This document shows, in pieces, positions 7,087 to 14,443 of a DNA stretch of 26,298 bases. Numbering within the stretch: position 1 is the stretch's first letter; each line of letters opens with the position of its first letter. The notes beneath the pieces are model-generated. The model was not told where the DNA came from. It made no database searches and saw only the letters and a program-made list of their open reading frames with translations. Position numbers and translations under genes: made by a program. Source of the stretch: Halanaerobium sp041694515 (GTDB taxonomy: Bacteria; Bacillota; Halanaerobiia; Halanaerobiales; Halanaerobiaceae); contig JASMSZ010000017.1 of assembly GCA_041694515.1 (NCBI GenBank), positions 1 through 26,298 on the forward strand, given 5' to 3'.

Positions 7087-7103
7087 TTTAGTAAGTAACA
7101 TTC

Positions 7104-7131
7104 CCTCTCAACCATTATTTTTGTTGAGAGG
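7104..7131 (+). terminator. Hairpin between the permease and reductase genes (attenuator or processing site)
   Basis: CCTCTCAAC (7104-7112) and GTTGAGAGG (7123-7131) form a perfect nine-pair stem with a ten-base loop. No T-run follows, so it is unlikely to be a full terminator and may instead adjust the relative expression or stability of the two cistrons. Confidence 0.45.
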
Positions 7132-7168
7132 ATGATTTATAATATAAAATTTACAGGAGGAATATAAG

Positions 7169-8866
7169 ATGAGTAGAAGAATTTTAGTTGTTGGGGGAGT
7201 AGCTGGTGGTGCAGGTACAGCTGCTAGAGTAAGAAGACTTGATGAAGACGCAGAAGTTATTATGTTTGAAAGAGGTTCACATGTTTCTTTTTCTAACTGC
7301 TCCTTACCTTATCATTTAAGTGGAATTGTTAGAGACTGTGATGACTTAGTACTAATGTGTCCTTCCAAATTTGCCGAACAGTATAATATTGATGCTCGTG
7401 TTAATAGTGAAGTTACTAGAATCAATAGATATGAAAAAACAATAGAAATTAAAAATTTAGAAACTGGTGAAACATACACAGAAAAATATGATAAGTTAAT
7501 GCTCTCTCCTGGTGCAAATCCAATTCGTCCTCAGAGTATTAAGGGAGTCAATAACGAAAATGTATTTACTATTAGAAATGTTGATGATATTGATAAATTA
7601 AATCAGTATGTTAAGAAAAACAATGTAGAAAATGTAGCAGTAATTGGTGCCGGCTATATCGGTGTTGAAATTGCTGAAAACTTTATTCACTCTGATAAAA
7701 ATGTAGCTTTAGTAGAAGCTATGGATCAGGTCTTAAATCCTTTTGACTTTGATATGGCACAGATTATTCAAAAAGAACTCTATGATAATGGAGTAAATGT
7801 GGTTTTATCTGATCCTTTATCTGAAGTAAATGATGACCATGTAGTCTTAAAATCTGGTAAAAAAATTGATGCTGAAGCTGTTGTTTTAGCAATTGGAGTC
7901 AGTCCAGAAACCAAACTTGCAGAAGATGCCGGTCTTAAAATTGGAGAAACAGGTGGGATCGAGGTAAATCACAATTATGTAACAAGTGATCCAGATATTT
8001 ATGCTGTGGGAGATGTAATTGAAGTTTATTCTAAAATCGCCCGCTCTAAAACAAGATTACCACTTGCCGGACCTGCTCAGAGACAGGCCAGAGCAGCAGC
8101 CAACCACATGTATAATATTCCTAATAAAAATAATGGAGTTATCGGAACTTCTGTAATTAGAGCTTTTGATTACAATGCAGCTGCAACTGGACTCAACGAA
8201 AAGCAGCTAAAAGATGCTGGTATTTCTTATGACTTTGTTTATGTAATTCCAACAGACAAAGTAAGCTTAATGCCGGATGCTAATCCTTTACATTTTAAAT
8301 TGATTTATGAGGTACCAACAGGAAAAATTCTTGGTGCTCAGGCAATTGGGAAAGGTAATGTAGATAAAAGAATTGATGTAATGGCAACAGCTATTTTAAT
8401 GGATGCAACTGTAGAAGATTTAACAGAATCAGAGTTAGCTTATGCTCCTCTCTTCTCTACTCCCAGAAATGCTGTTAACCAGGCAAGCCTTGTTGCTACA
8501 AACTTAATCAACAACCGCTACAATCAGGTTCCAGTAACAAAGGTTAGAGAATTAGTAGAAAATGATGCCTTTATTGTAGATGTTCGCGAAGAGGATGAAT
8601 ATGAAGCCGGCCATTTGGTTAATTCTATCAATATTCCTTTAAGTGAATTAAGAGAAAGAACTGATGAAATTCCTAAAGACCAGCCGGTATACCTACACTG
8701 CCGCTCAGGTCAGAGAAGTTATAATGCTGTTTTAGCTCTGCAGGGTAGGGGCTTTGATAATGTAATCAATGTCTCAGGTTCTTTCTTAGGAATCTGCTGC
8801 TACGAATACTTTTTAGATCAGACAACTGACCGCGAAAAAATTGTAACTGAGTATAATTTTGAGTAA
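7169..8866 (+). CDS. CoA-disulfide reductase / rhodanese fusion (NAD(P)H persulfide reductase type), 565 aa
   Basis: An FAD pyridine-nucleotide-disulfide oxidoreductase with a C-terminal rhodanese domain. The FAD fold begins VVGGVAGGAGTAARVRR; the single redox Cys44 lies in SFSNCSLPYH, as in CoA-disulfide reductases. The NAD(P)H fold has VIGAGYIGVEIAE (about 158-170), and the second FAD motif is IYAVGDVIE. The rhodanese domain (about 455-565) has DVREEDEYEAGHL and the active loop HCRSGQRS with Cys511, followed by a Cys-Cys pair near the end. Related fusions (Bacillus CoADR-RHD, Shewanella Npsr) reduce CoA disulfide, CoA persulfide or polysulfide with NADH. With the permease upstream it probably reduces incoming sulfane sulfur to sulfide in the cytoplasm. 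ATG at 7169 follows AGGAGGAATATAAG. Confidence 0.92.
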   Translation: MSRRILVVGGVAGGAGTAARVRRLDEDAEVIMFERGSHVSFSNCSLPYHLSGIVRDCDDLVLMCPSKFAEQYNIDARVNSEVTRINRYEKTIEIKNLETGETYTEKYDKLMLSPGANPIRPQSIKGVNNENVFTIRNVDDIDKLNQYVKKNNVENVAVIGAGYIGVEIAENFIHSDKNVALVEAMDQVLNPFDFDMAQIIQKELYDNGVNVVLSDPLSEVNDDHVVLKSGKKIDAEAVVLAIGVSPETKLAEDAGLKIGETGGIEVNHNYVTSDPDIYAVGDVIEVYSKIARSKTRLPLAGPAQRQARAAANHMYNIPNKNNGVIGTSVIRAFDYNAAATGLNEKQLKDAGISYDFVYVIPTDKVSLMPDANPLHFKLIYEVPTGKILGAQAIGKGNVDKRIDVMATAILMDATVEDLTESELAYAPLFSTPRNAVNQASLVATNLINNRYNQVPVTKVRELVENDAFIVDVREEDEYEAGHLVNSINIPLSELRERTDEIPKDQPVYLHCRSGQRSYNAVLALQGRGFDNVINVSGSFLGICCYEYFLDQTTDREKIVTEYNFE

Positions 8867-8884
8867 AGGCTAATAGGTATAATA

Positions 8885-9009
8885 GGTACCGGGTACTTGA
8901 GAAGTTTTTTCAATCAACTCGGTTAATTCTAGTTATAAATCAAAAATTAAAAGTACCTGGTACCTGGATTATGGGTACCTGGATTAAATTTCCCGGTACC
9001 AGGTACCTT
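8885..9009. repeat. Cluster of five GGTACC palindromes with direct and inverted repeats
   Basis: GGTACC occurs at 8885, 8959, 8974, 8995 and 9002. GGTACCTGGATTA is repeated exactly at 8959-8971 and 8974-8986. The block AAGTACCTGGTACC (8951-8964) is largely complementary to GGTACCAGGTACCTT (8995-9009), so a long hairpin can form. This is much more GC-rich and more structured than nearby non-coding DNA, and may be a dispersed intergenic repeat. Confidence 0.65.
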
Positions 9010-9013
9010 AATT

Positions 9014-9045
9014 AGACCATCAGGGTTAAACTTGGTGGTCTTTTT
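9014..9045 (+). terminator. Rho-independent terminator after the reductase-rhodanese gene
   Basis: AGACCATCA (9014-9022) pairs with TGGTGGTCT (9033-9041), nine pairs with one G-T wobble, and a T-run ends at 9045. It closes the permease-reductase unit. Confidence 0.8.
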
Positions 9046-9069
9046 AATCATTTATCAGCACTTTTAAAA

Positions 9070-9098
9070 TTGATAATTTACTGCAAATATGATATCTT
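9070..9098 (+). promoter_or_regulatory. Promoter of the TauCAB-like transporter
   Basis: TTGATA (9070-9075), a 17-bp spacer and TATCTT (9093-9098). Transcription would start near 9105. This leaves too short a leader for an ATG at 9118 and favours the start at 9160. Confidence 0.5.
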
Positions 9099-9159
9099 TG
9101 ATGTTAGTATATGACTTATGTTCAAAAAGATAGTGAGGATTATGAGGACGTGTAAAGAA

Positions 9160-10017
9160 ATGGTTTTAAACAAAAAGAAAAACAATAAACAAAAAGAAAA
9201 ACCAGCAGCAAATAATCCAAAAATTAGCCGCGAATCCGGAAAAAATAAAAAAACTAAAACAGAAAAAGCCCTCACTTTTATAACCTGGGCTACTATTTTT
9301 CTTACCTGGTATATAGTTACTAAGTTAGGTATCTTTACCCCTACCCTGCTGCCTGGACCAGCAAGGGTCTGGAATGCATTTTTAAGAATTCTAGAAAATG
9401 GTTATAATGGAGTTCCTCTCTGGCTTCATTTAGGAGCCAGTTTTAAACGTTTATTTGTGGCGCTTTTCTTTGCCATCTTTACTGCTGTTCCTCTTGGCTT
9501 ATTAAGCGGTTATTTTGACAAAGTTGAAGCAGTAATTGATTCTGTTGTAGAATTTTATCGCCCCCTGCCACCACTAGCTTATTATACACTTCTAGTGCTC
9601 TGGTTTGGAATCGATGATACCTCCAAACAGATTCTCTTATTTTTAGCTGGCTTTGCTCCTATTTATATTGCCTGTGTTTCTGCAGTCCGGAAGTTAAATC
9701 AGGACTTTGTCTTAAGTGCACGCTCACTGGGAGCAGCTCAAAAGGATGTTTTTTTTAAGATTGTACTCCCTGCTTCTCTACCTGAAATTTTTACTGGAAT
9801 TAGAACCGCCTTTGGTGTTGCCTATACAACACTTGTTTCCTCAGAAATGGTTGCCGCAACATCAGGAATAGGCTGGATGGTTTTAGATGCATCTAATTTT
9901 TTGAAAAGTGATGTAATCTTTGTTGGAATTATAATTATGGGAATTACAGGTGTGATAATTGATGCTGGTTTAAGATTTCTAGAAAGAAAAATTATTTTTT
10001 GGAAGGGTCATGTTTAA
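9160..10017 (+). CDS. NitT/TauT-family ABC transporter permease (TauC/SsuC-like), 285 aa
   Basis: An inner-membrane ABC permease with a Lys/Asn-rich cytoplasmic N-terminus and about six helices, starting with ITWATIFLTWYIVTKLGIF. The cytoplasmic EAA loop that docks the ATPase reads SARSLGAAQKDVFFKIVLPAS, with the usual following PEIFTGIRTAFGVAYTTLVSSEM. The family imports sulfonates, taurine, nitrate, bicarbonate and similar small anions. The gene opens a tauC-tauA-tauB-like operon. The reading frame extends up to ATG 9118, but no ribosome binding site precedes it; GAGGA (9144-9148) lies 11 bases before ATG 9160, so I prefer that start. The flanking sulfur genes suggest a sulfur anion as substrate. 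Confidence 0.85.
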   Translation: MVLNKKKNNKQKEKPAANNPKISRESGKNKKTKTEKALTFITWATIFLTWYIVTKLGIFTPTLLPGPARVWNAFLRILENGYNGVPLWLHLGASFKRLFVALFFAIFTAVPLGLLSGYFDKVEAVIDSVVEFYRPLPPLAYYTLLVLWFGIDDTSKQILLFLAGFAPIYIACVSAVRKLNQDFVLSARSLGAAQKDVFFKIVLPASLPEIFTGIRTAFGVAYTTLVSSEMVAATSGIGWMVLDASNFLKSDVIFVGIIIMGITGVIIDAGLRFLERKIIFWKGHV

Positions 10018-10108
10018 CTAAATTGTTTGAAATATATTAAAATATTGTAAGATAAATTTTAAAACTATTAGATTTTACATTACTATCACAAATCTGGAGG
10101 GAAAGACA

Positions 10109-11194
10109 ATGAAAAATAAATATTTTAAAAAAATAATGCTTATTTTCTTAATCACAGCTCTTGCTTTAACTTTAACTGCCTGTAGTAATGATCAGGCTCA
10201 AAATGAAGGTACAAAAGTTAAAAATACAGCTGCTGAAGAAGAACTGCCAGAAGAGATTAATTTTGGGATTTTAAGGGTTCCAAATGATGAAACTATTGCA
10301 ATTGCAGAAGGTTTTTTTGATAAATATTTTACCGAACGTGGAATTAAAGTTAATACCAGAATTTTTGACTCAGGTGTAGAGGCCAACCAGGCTTTAGCTT
10401 CCGGCAGTATTGATTTTGCAACTATGGGAAACACCAATGCTATTACTGCTCTAGCACGTGAACTTAATGTTGAATTAGTCTGGATTCATGAAGTTTTGGG
10501 AGAAAATGAAGCTCTGGCAGTCAAAAATGGTTCTGGGATTGAAAAAGTTGAAGATCTAGTTGGAAAAAGAATTGCAGTCCCTTTTGCTTCTACCTCCCAT
10601 TATGTTCTTTTAAATGTTTTAAAAGAAGCAGGTATTGAAAAAGATGTTCAGCTTTTAGATATGCAGACTGCCGAGATTGTAGCAGCCTGGGAGCGCGGTG
10701 ATGTTCAGGCAGCTTATACCTGGCAGCCAACCCTAGCCCAGCTTTTAAAAAGCGGTTATACTTTAACTGACAGCAGCGAAATGGCTGAAAAAGGGTATAT
10801 AACTGCCAATGTAGAGGTTGTTCGTAAGAAGTTCTCAGAGAAATATCCCGAATTAGTTGCTGATTTCATTTCTGCTTTAAGTGAAGCCGGTGACATTTAT
10901 AGAAATAATCCGAAAAAAGCAGCTGAAATTGCTGGTAATGAACTTGGAATTGAAACCGAAGTCGCTCTCCACCAGATGCGCGGCACCACCTGGAAAACTA
11001 GAGAAGAACTTTTAAGTCAAGATTTCTTTGGCACTGCTGATCAGCCTGGCAGCTTTGCTAAAGTGATGAAAGATACTTCTGATTTTCTGCAGCGGCAGGG
11101 CTCTATAGAAGAATCTCCTTCTCAAGCAGATTTTAATAAATATGTTAATCCAGAATATATAAAAATATCTTTAAAAAATGATCAGAATAATTAA
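10109..11194 (+). CDS. NitT/TauT-type substrate-binding lipoprotein (TauA-like), 361 aa
   Basis: A periplasmic-type binding protein anchored as a lipoprotein: a hydrophobic signal ends in the lipobox LTAC with Cys25. The mature part has the SsuA/TauA fold signature: INFGILRVPNDETIAIAEG, ALASGSIDFATMGNT, VEDLVGKRIAVPFASTSHYVLL, and WERGDVQAAYTWQP. The last is typical of the taurine/sulfonate branch. It would capture a small anion outside the membrane and pass it to the permease. ATG at 10109 follows GGAGGGAAAGACA. The 91-bp gap to the permease and 50-bp gap to the ATPase fit one transcript. Sulfonate or taurine is the best family guess; the local context also permits thiosulfate or another sulfur anion. 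Confidence 0.88.
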   Translation: MKNKYFKKIMLIFLITALALTLTACSNDQAQNEGTKVKNTAAEEELPEEINFGILRVPNDETIAIAEGFFDKYFTERGIKVNTRIFDSGVEANQALASGSIDFATMGNTNAITALARELNVELVWIHEVLGENEALAVKNGSGIEKVEDLVGKRIAVPFASTSHYVLLNVLKEAGIEKDVQLLDMQTAEIVAAWERGDVQAAYTWQPTLAQLLKSGYTLTDSSEMAEKGYITANVEVVRKKFSEKYPELVADFISALSEAGDIYRNNPKKAAEIAGNELGIETEVALHQMRGTTWKTREELLSQDFFGTADQPGSFAKVMKDTSDFLQRQGSIEESPSQADFNKYVNPEYIKISLKNDQNN

Positions 11195-11244
11195 AGAAGT
11201 AATTTTCAATTATATATATAGTTAACCAGGAAAGGATATCTTGT

Positions 11245-12039
11245 ATGTCTGCTCAATCAAATAAAGAAAGCTTAATTAAAATTGAAAATATGAGTCTGGA
11301 GTATGGGGAAAGTATTAACTCTACTCTGGCTCTAAAAAATATCAGCTTAGAAATTAATAAGGGAGAGTTCATCTGTGTTTTAGGACCTTCCGGCTGTGGT
11401 AAAAGTTCACTGCTTAAATGTATTGCTGGTTATGTAAAACCTACTGCCGGTAGAGTTTTAATGCAGGGAAAAGAAGTTGATGGACCTGACTGGCATCGGG
11501 GAGTTGTTTTTCAATCTCCCACTCTATACCCCTGGATGACAGTTAATGAAAATGTAGAATTCGGACCAAAAATGCGGGATTTACCTAAAGCTGAAATTAA
11601 AGAAATCCGAGATTTTTTCTTAGATGAAGTTAATTTAAGCGGTTTTGGAGAAAACTACACCTTTGAATTATCCGGAGGTATGAAACAGCGGGTAGCTATC
11701 GCTCGAGTACTAGCAAATTATCCTCAGGTAGTTCTAATGGATGAACCATTTGGAGCTCTGGATGCTTTAACCAGAGAAAATATGCAGAACTTAATTCGCA
11801 ATATCTGGAAAGAAAACAATACCACCATCTTTTTTATCACCCATGATGTGGATGAAGCACTTTTGTTGGCTAATAGAGTTGTCGTGATGTCCAAACAGCC
11901 GGGTGAAATTATAAAGATCTTTAATGTTGATTTTACTAATCAAATTTTTGAAAAGGGTACTAAAGAAGTAATTTATAATGAAGATTATTTTGAAGTCAAA
12001 AATGAAATTATGGATATCATCCACAGCCAAATTGATTAA
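11245..12039 (+). CDS. NitT/TauT-family ABC transporter ATPase (TauB-like), 264 aa
   Basis: A full ABC ATPase. Walker A is GPSGCGKSS (47-55), the Q-loop is VVFQSPTLYPWMTV (Gln90), the signature is LSGGMKQR (142-149), Walker B is VVLMDEPFGALD (162-173), and the H-loop is ITHDVDEA (His200). The YPWMTVxENV Q-loop and FGALDALTR D-loop are typical of the taurine/sulfonate/nitrate branch. It powers the transporter made by the two preceding genes. ATG at 11245 follows AGGAAAGGATATCTTGT. A strong bidirectional terminator follows. The domain ends after a short 45-residue tail, the normal length for TauB. Confidence 0.92.
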   Translation: MSAQSNKESLIKIENMSLEYGESINSTLALKNISLEINKGEFICVLGPSGCGKSSLLKCIAGYVKPTAGRVLMQGKEVDGPDWHRGVVFQSPTLYPWMTVNENVEFGPKMRDLPKAEIKEIRDFFLDEVNLSGFGENYTFELSGGMKQRVAIARVLANYPQVVLMDEPFGALDALTRENMQNLIRNIWKENNTTIFFITHDVDEALLLANRVVVMSKQPGEIIKIFNVDFTNQIFEKGTKEVIYNEDYFEVKNEIMDIIHSQID

Positions 12040-12134
12040 ATTTAAGATCTTTAACTAGAGTGTAAATTTGATCAAAATCTTAAGAAAATATAATTGGCTT
12101 TAAAATAATCTATAAATATATGTACAAAAAACAT

Positions 12135-12160
12135 AAAGGAGCCCCGAGGGGCTCCTTTTT
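12135..12160. terminator. Bidirectional rho-independent terminator
   Basis: AAAGGAGCCCC (12135-12145) and GGGGCTCCTTT (12148-12158) form a strong GC-rich hairpin with T-runs on both strands. It separates the convergent TauB-like gene and the two-domain rhodanese gene. Confidence 0.9.
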
Positions 12161-12221
12161 AATATCTATAAATTTTATTTTATCAGATATTTAGTTTTTT
12201 AATTTCAATTTACTGCACTAC

Positions 12222-13124
12222 TTACTTTACTACTTCATAACCTTTGTTAGACCATCCATAAGGCTCATTAGCAGAAGTACCCATACCACCATTAAGTGAT
12301 ACAGCATCATAGTCTAACATTCTTAAACCTGCTACTGCCTGACCTGCTGTTTGACCTGTGTAGCAGTAAACAACTATCTTCTTATCCTGCGGCAGCTGTC
12401 CAAAATACTGCTGCATACCAGCACCCCAGGGAATATTAACTGCTCCTTTGATGTGACCTTCAGCAAAATCTTTAGGCTGTCTGATTGACACTATCATCAT
12501 ATCTGCACCAGAATCTACAGCCATTTTTAACATATCTTCAGCAATCTTATAGTTTTTATACATTGTATCACTAACATCAGCTAAACCTGCATAGTAATCT
12601 TCAACTGCAGCTTTAAGATTCGCATTAATTTTATAATCTGTAACTCCACCAAGTTGATGTGCTTCAGTTTCAACTATTTCTTCATAACCTGCAACTCTTG
12701 AAATACCTAAGTTCCAGCCAAATCTAACTGACTTAGCCTCAAAACCAGCAAAATTTAATAAAGCAACTGTCTGATTGGCAGTCTGAGCTGTATAGCAGTA
12801 AACATAAATTGTTTTATCTCCAGGTAACTTATCTAAAGCAGCTGGAATAGCTTCTGGGCCCCAGGGTATATTAACTGCACCTTTGACGTGACCTTCATTA
12901 TAAACATCAGGCTGTCTGATATCTAAAATAAAGAGATCTTCTCCGGCCTTAACTTTTTCTACAAAATCTTTTTCACCAATCATACCGTTGTCTTCAGGAA
13001 GGTTTTCAAAATAACCATTAACTGCATCTTCTACTGCATCAGATACTGCAAATGCTGATGTTGAAACTACCAGCAGGGCCATAACAACTAGTGCCATTGA
13101 TAATAAAATTCTTCTTTTTTTCAT
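12222..13124 (-). CDS. Exported tandem rhodanese with two active cysteines, 300 aa
   Basis: A secreted sulfurtransferase. The signal peptide ends at about residue 26 (STSAFA, cleaved before VSDAV). Two full rhodanese domains follow: the first (about 45-150) has LDIRQPDVYNEGHVKGAVNIPW and the loop YCYTAQTANQ with Cys110; the second (about 175-300) has VSIRQPKDFAEGHIKGAVNIPW and YCYTGQTAGQ with Cys254. The near-identical CYTxQTA loops show an internal duplication and both domains look catalytic, unlike classical tandem rhodaneses where one is dead. It would move sulfane sulfur, for example from thiosulfate, outside the cytoplasmic membrane. Halanaerobium sulfide production from thiosulfate has been linked to rhodaneses. 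I chose ATG 13124 because GGAGG lies seven bases upstream and a good signal peptide begins there; the frame extends to 13184 without support. Confidence 0.9.
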   Translation of the reverse strand: MKKRRILLSMALVVMALLVVSTSAFAVSDAVEDAVNGYFENLPEDNGMIGEKDFVEKVKAGEDLFILDIRQPDVYNEGHVKGAVNIPWGPEAIPAALDKLPGDKTIYVYCYTAQTANQTVALLNFAGFEAKSVRFGWNLGISRVAGYEEIVETEAHQLGGVTDYKINANLKAAVEDYYAGLADVSDTMYKNYKIAEDMLKMAVDSGADMMIVSIRQPKDFAEGHIKGAVNIPWGAGMQQYFGQLPQDKKIVVYCYTGQTAGQAVAGLRMLDYDAVSLNGGMGTSANEPYGWSNKGYEVVK

Positions 13125-13170
13125 TCGTATTCCTCCTAATTTTTTATTCGTTACGTTAAATCTAACTAAA

Positions 13171-13206
13171 TTGTGAAAATACAATACATTAAAATATATT
13201 TCACAA
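13171..13206. repeat. Inverted repeat in the promoter/leader of the tandem rhodanese gene
   Basis: TTGTGAAA (13171-13178) and TTTCACAA (13199-13206) are perfect eight-base arms separated by 20 AT-rich bases. They lie 47-82 bp upstream of the start codon. They may be an operator or simply the promoter; the arms resemble Rex-type half-sites, but the spacing is too long for a classical Rex box. Confidence 0.4.
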
Positions 13207-13212
13207 ACCTTC

Positions 13213-13248
13213 TTAAATAAAAGTTCTCAACTTATTGTTAAGAACTTT
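13213..13248 (-). terminator. Terminator after the lipoprotein rhodanese
   Basis: On the minus strand AAAGTTCTTAAC pairs with GTTGAGAACTTT, twelve positions with one mismatch and a five-base loop (13248-13220), followed by TTTATTT-like sequence. It separates the two rhodanese genes, so the tandem rhodanese needs its own promoter. Confidence 0.65.
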
Positions 13249-13279
13249 CATTATATACATTTAATTAAAAACAATTTTA

Positions 13280-14200
13280 CTAAGAGCCATCCTGAGCACT
13301 TGGTTTAGCAGGTGCACCAGTAGGCACTGCCTTAGGTGTTGAACTATCTGATGACCATTCAATCCAGGCACCATCATAAAGCTTTAGATCTCTATAGCCG
13401 GCATTATGTAAGGCTATAAAACTCTGAGCTGCTCTAATTGAAGTCTGACAGTACATAATAACTTCTTCGTCTGGTGTTATACCATTATCAGGATAATATC
13501 TCTGAATATAACTTGGTGGATAAAATTCTCCATTATCCTTATTATTATTTACATAATTAATATGAATAGCTCCCGGAATAATCCCTTTGTTTACTTCCGC
13601 TGCTGTTCGAACATCTAAAATTTCAACATTTTCACTGGGATTATTAACCTCAGCCAGAACTTCTTCTTTAGCAGCAATTAGTTCTTCATTTTTTTCTGCT
13701 GCTTTGTATTCTACAGCTTCAACCTCGTAATCTCCTGATACAAAATTAGCTCCAGCTTCTTTCAGAGCATTCAAACCACCACTGATCACCTTCATATTAG
13801 CAGTATCATGTCCGTAGACCAGCATTGTCCACCACAAGCGGGCTGCATCCATATTATTGTTATTATCATAAATTAATACCTTTGTCTGATTTGAAATGCC
13901 ATTTTCTCCTAAAGAAGACTCAACTTTAGAAGCATCTGCTAGCATATTTGGAAAAGGACCAAAAGTTGTAATATCATTTCTGGCAATATTTACTGCACCA
14001 TCAAGATGCTGATCTTCAAAATCACCAGATTGCTGTGCATCAACTACAACTACCTCCCCTTCCTCAATCATTTTAAGGGCTTCATCTGCTGTAATTATAT
14101 CCTGACCCACTTCACCAGGAACAGAAATATCTGCTTCACAGCCTGTGAGAATAATCGCAAAAGTTAATAAAAGCAATAATAACTTTGCTGTTTTTTTCAT
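13280..14200 (-). CDS. Lipoprotein thiosulfate sulfurtransferase (SseA/TST-like tandem rhodanese), 306 aa
   Basis: A membrane-anchored exported rhodanese: the signal ends with the lipobox LTGC (Cys21). The architecture is that of classical thiosulfate sulfurtransferases. The N-terminal domain (about 35-165) has VVVDAQQSGDFEDQHLDGAV but the active loop reads IYDNNNNMDAARLWW, with Asp112 where Cys would be, so it is structural. The C-terminal domain (about 175-285) has ILDVRTAAEVNKGIIPGAIH and the loop MYCQTSIRAAQS with catalytic Cys251. A Ser/Pro/Ala-rich tail ends the protein. Its job is probably transfer of the outer sulfur of thiosulfate or persulfide at the outer face of the membrane. ATG at 14200 follows GGAGGTGGAAAA. 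It lies upstream of, but is terminated separately from, the two-domain rhodanese. Confidence 0.88.
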   Translation of the reverse strand: MKKTAKLLLLLLTFAIILTGCEADISVPGEVGQDIITADEALKMIEEGEVVVVDAQQSGDFEDQHLDGAVNIARNDITTFGPFPNMLADASKVESSLGENGISNQTKVLIYDNNNNMDAARLWWTMLVYGHDTANMKVISGGLNALKEAGANFVSGDYEVEAVEYKAAEKNEELIAAKEEVLAEVNNPSENVEILDVRTAAEVNKGIIPGAIHINYVNNNKDNGEFYPPSYIQRYYPDNGITPDEEVIMYCQTSIRAAQSFIALHNAGYRDLKLYDGAWIEWSSDSSTPKAVPTGAPAKPSAQDGS

Positions 14201-14392
14201 TTTTCCACCTCCAAATTTATATTGTTAAAATTGGAACAATCTCTATTAATATTATAAAACATATTAGCCGTTTATGGTTATAACATTTACTAATAGTGCA
14301 TTCAATTATCAAATGTGGACTGCTCTTGCCCGCTAAAATACTTAACAACTGCTGCTGATTAACTCAAAAGTTTTAAAAAAAATAAACAGATA

Positions 14393-14401
14393 TGATATAA
14401 T
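14393..14401 (+). promoter_or_regulatory. Extended -10 promoter of the membrane glycosyltransferase
   Basis: TGATATAAT is an extended -10 element (TG-N-TATAAT) about 40 bp before the start codon, which explains the lack of a good -35 box. A divergent promoter for the lipoprotein rhodanese may use TATAAT on the minus strand at 14256-14251. The rest of the gap 14201-14443 shows no gene. Confidence 0.55.
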
Positions 14402-14443
14402 GGGCGTGAGCTGGATTAAAATAATATTAAGGAGCATCTTTGT

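Noticed and set aside
8885..9009. Possible CRISPR-like array in the GGTACC cluster
   Set aside because: Repeats are only 6-13 bp, spacing is irregular and spacers are similar; no cas genes are present.
9078..9275. 65-residue minus-strand hydrophobic ORF over the TauC-like N-terminus
   Set aside because: It is the complement of the Lys/Asn-rich start of the permease, with poly-Phe/Leu composition expected from that, and no start signals.
13171..13206. Classical Rex operator
   Set aside because: The arms look right but are separated by 20 bases instead of about four to six.
13220..13248. Shared operator with the repeat before yeeE (both contain GTTCT and AGAAC)
   Set aside because: The 13220 copy is a tight 12-bp hairpin with a T-rich tail right after a stop codon, so it is better read as a terminator.
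14201..14443. Riboswitch or RNA gene in the gap before the membrane glycosyltransferase
   Set aside because: The sequence is AT-rich with no recognisable conserved core; divergent promoters explain it adequately.
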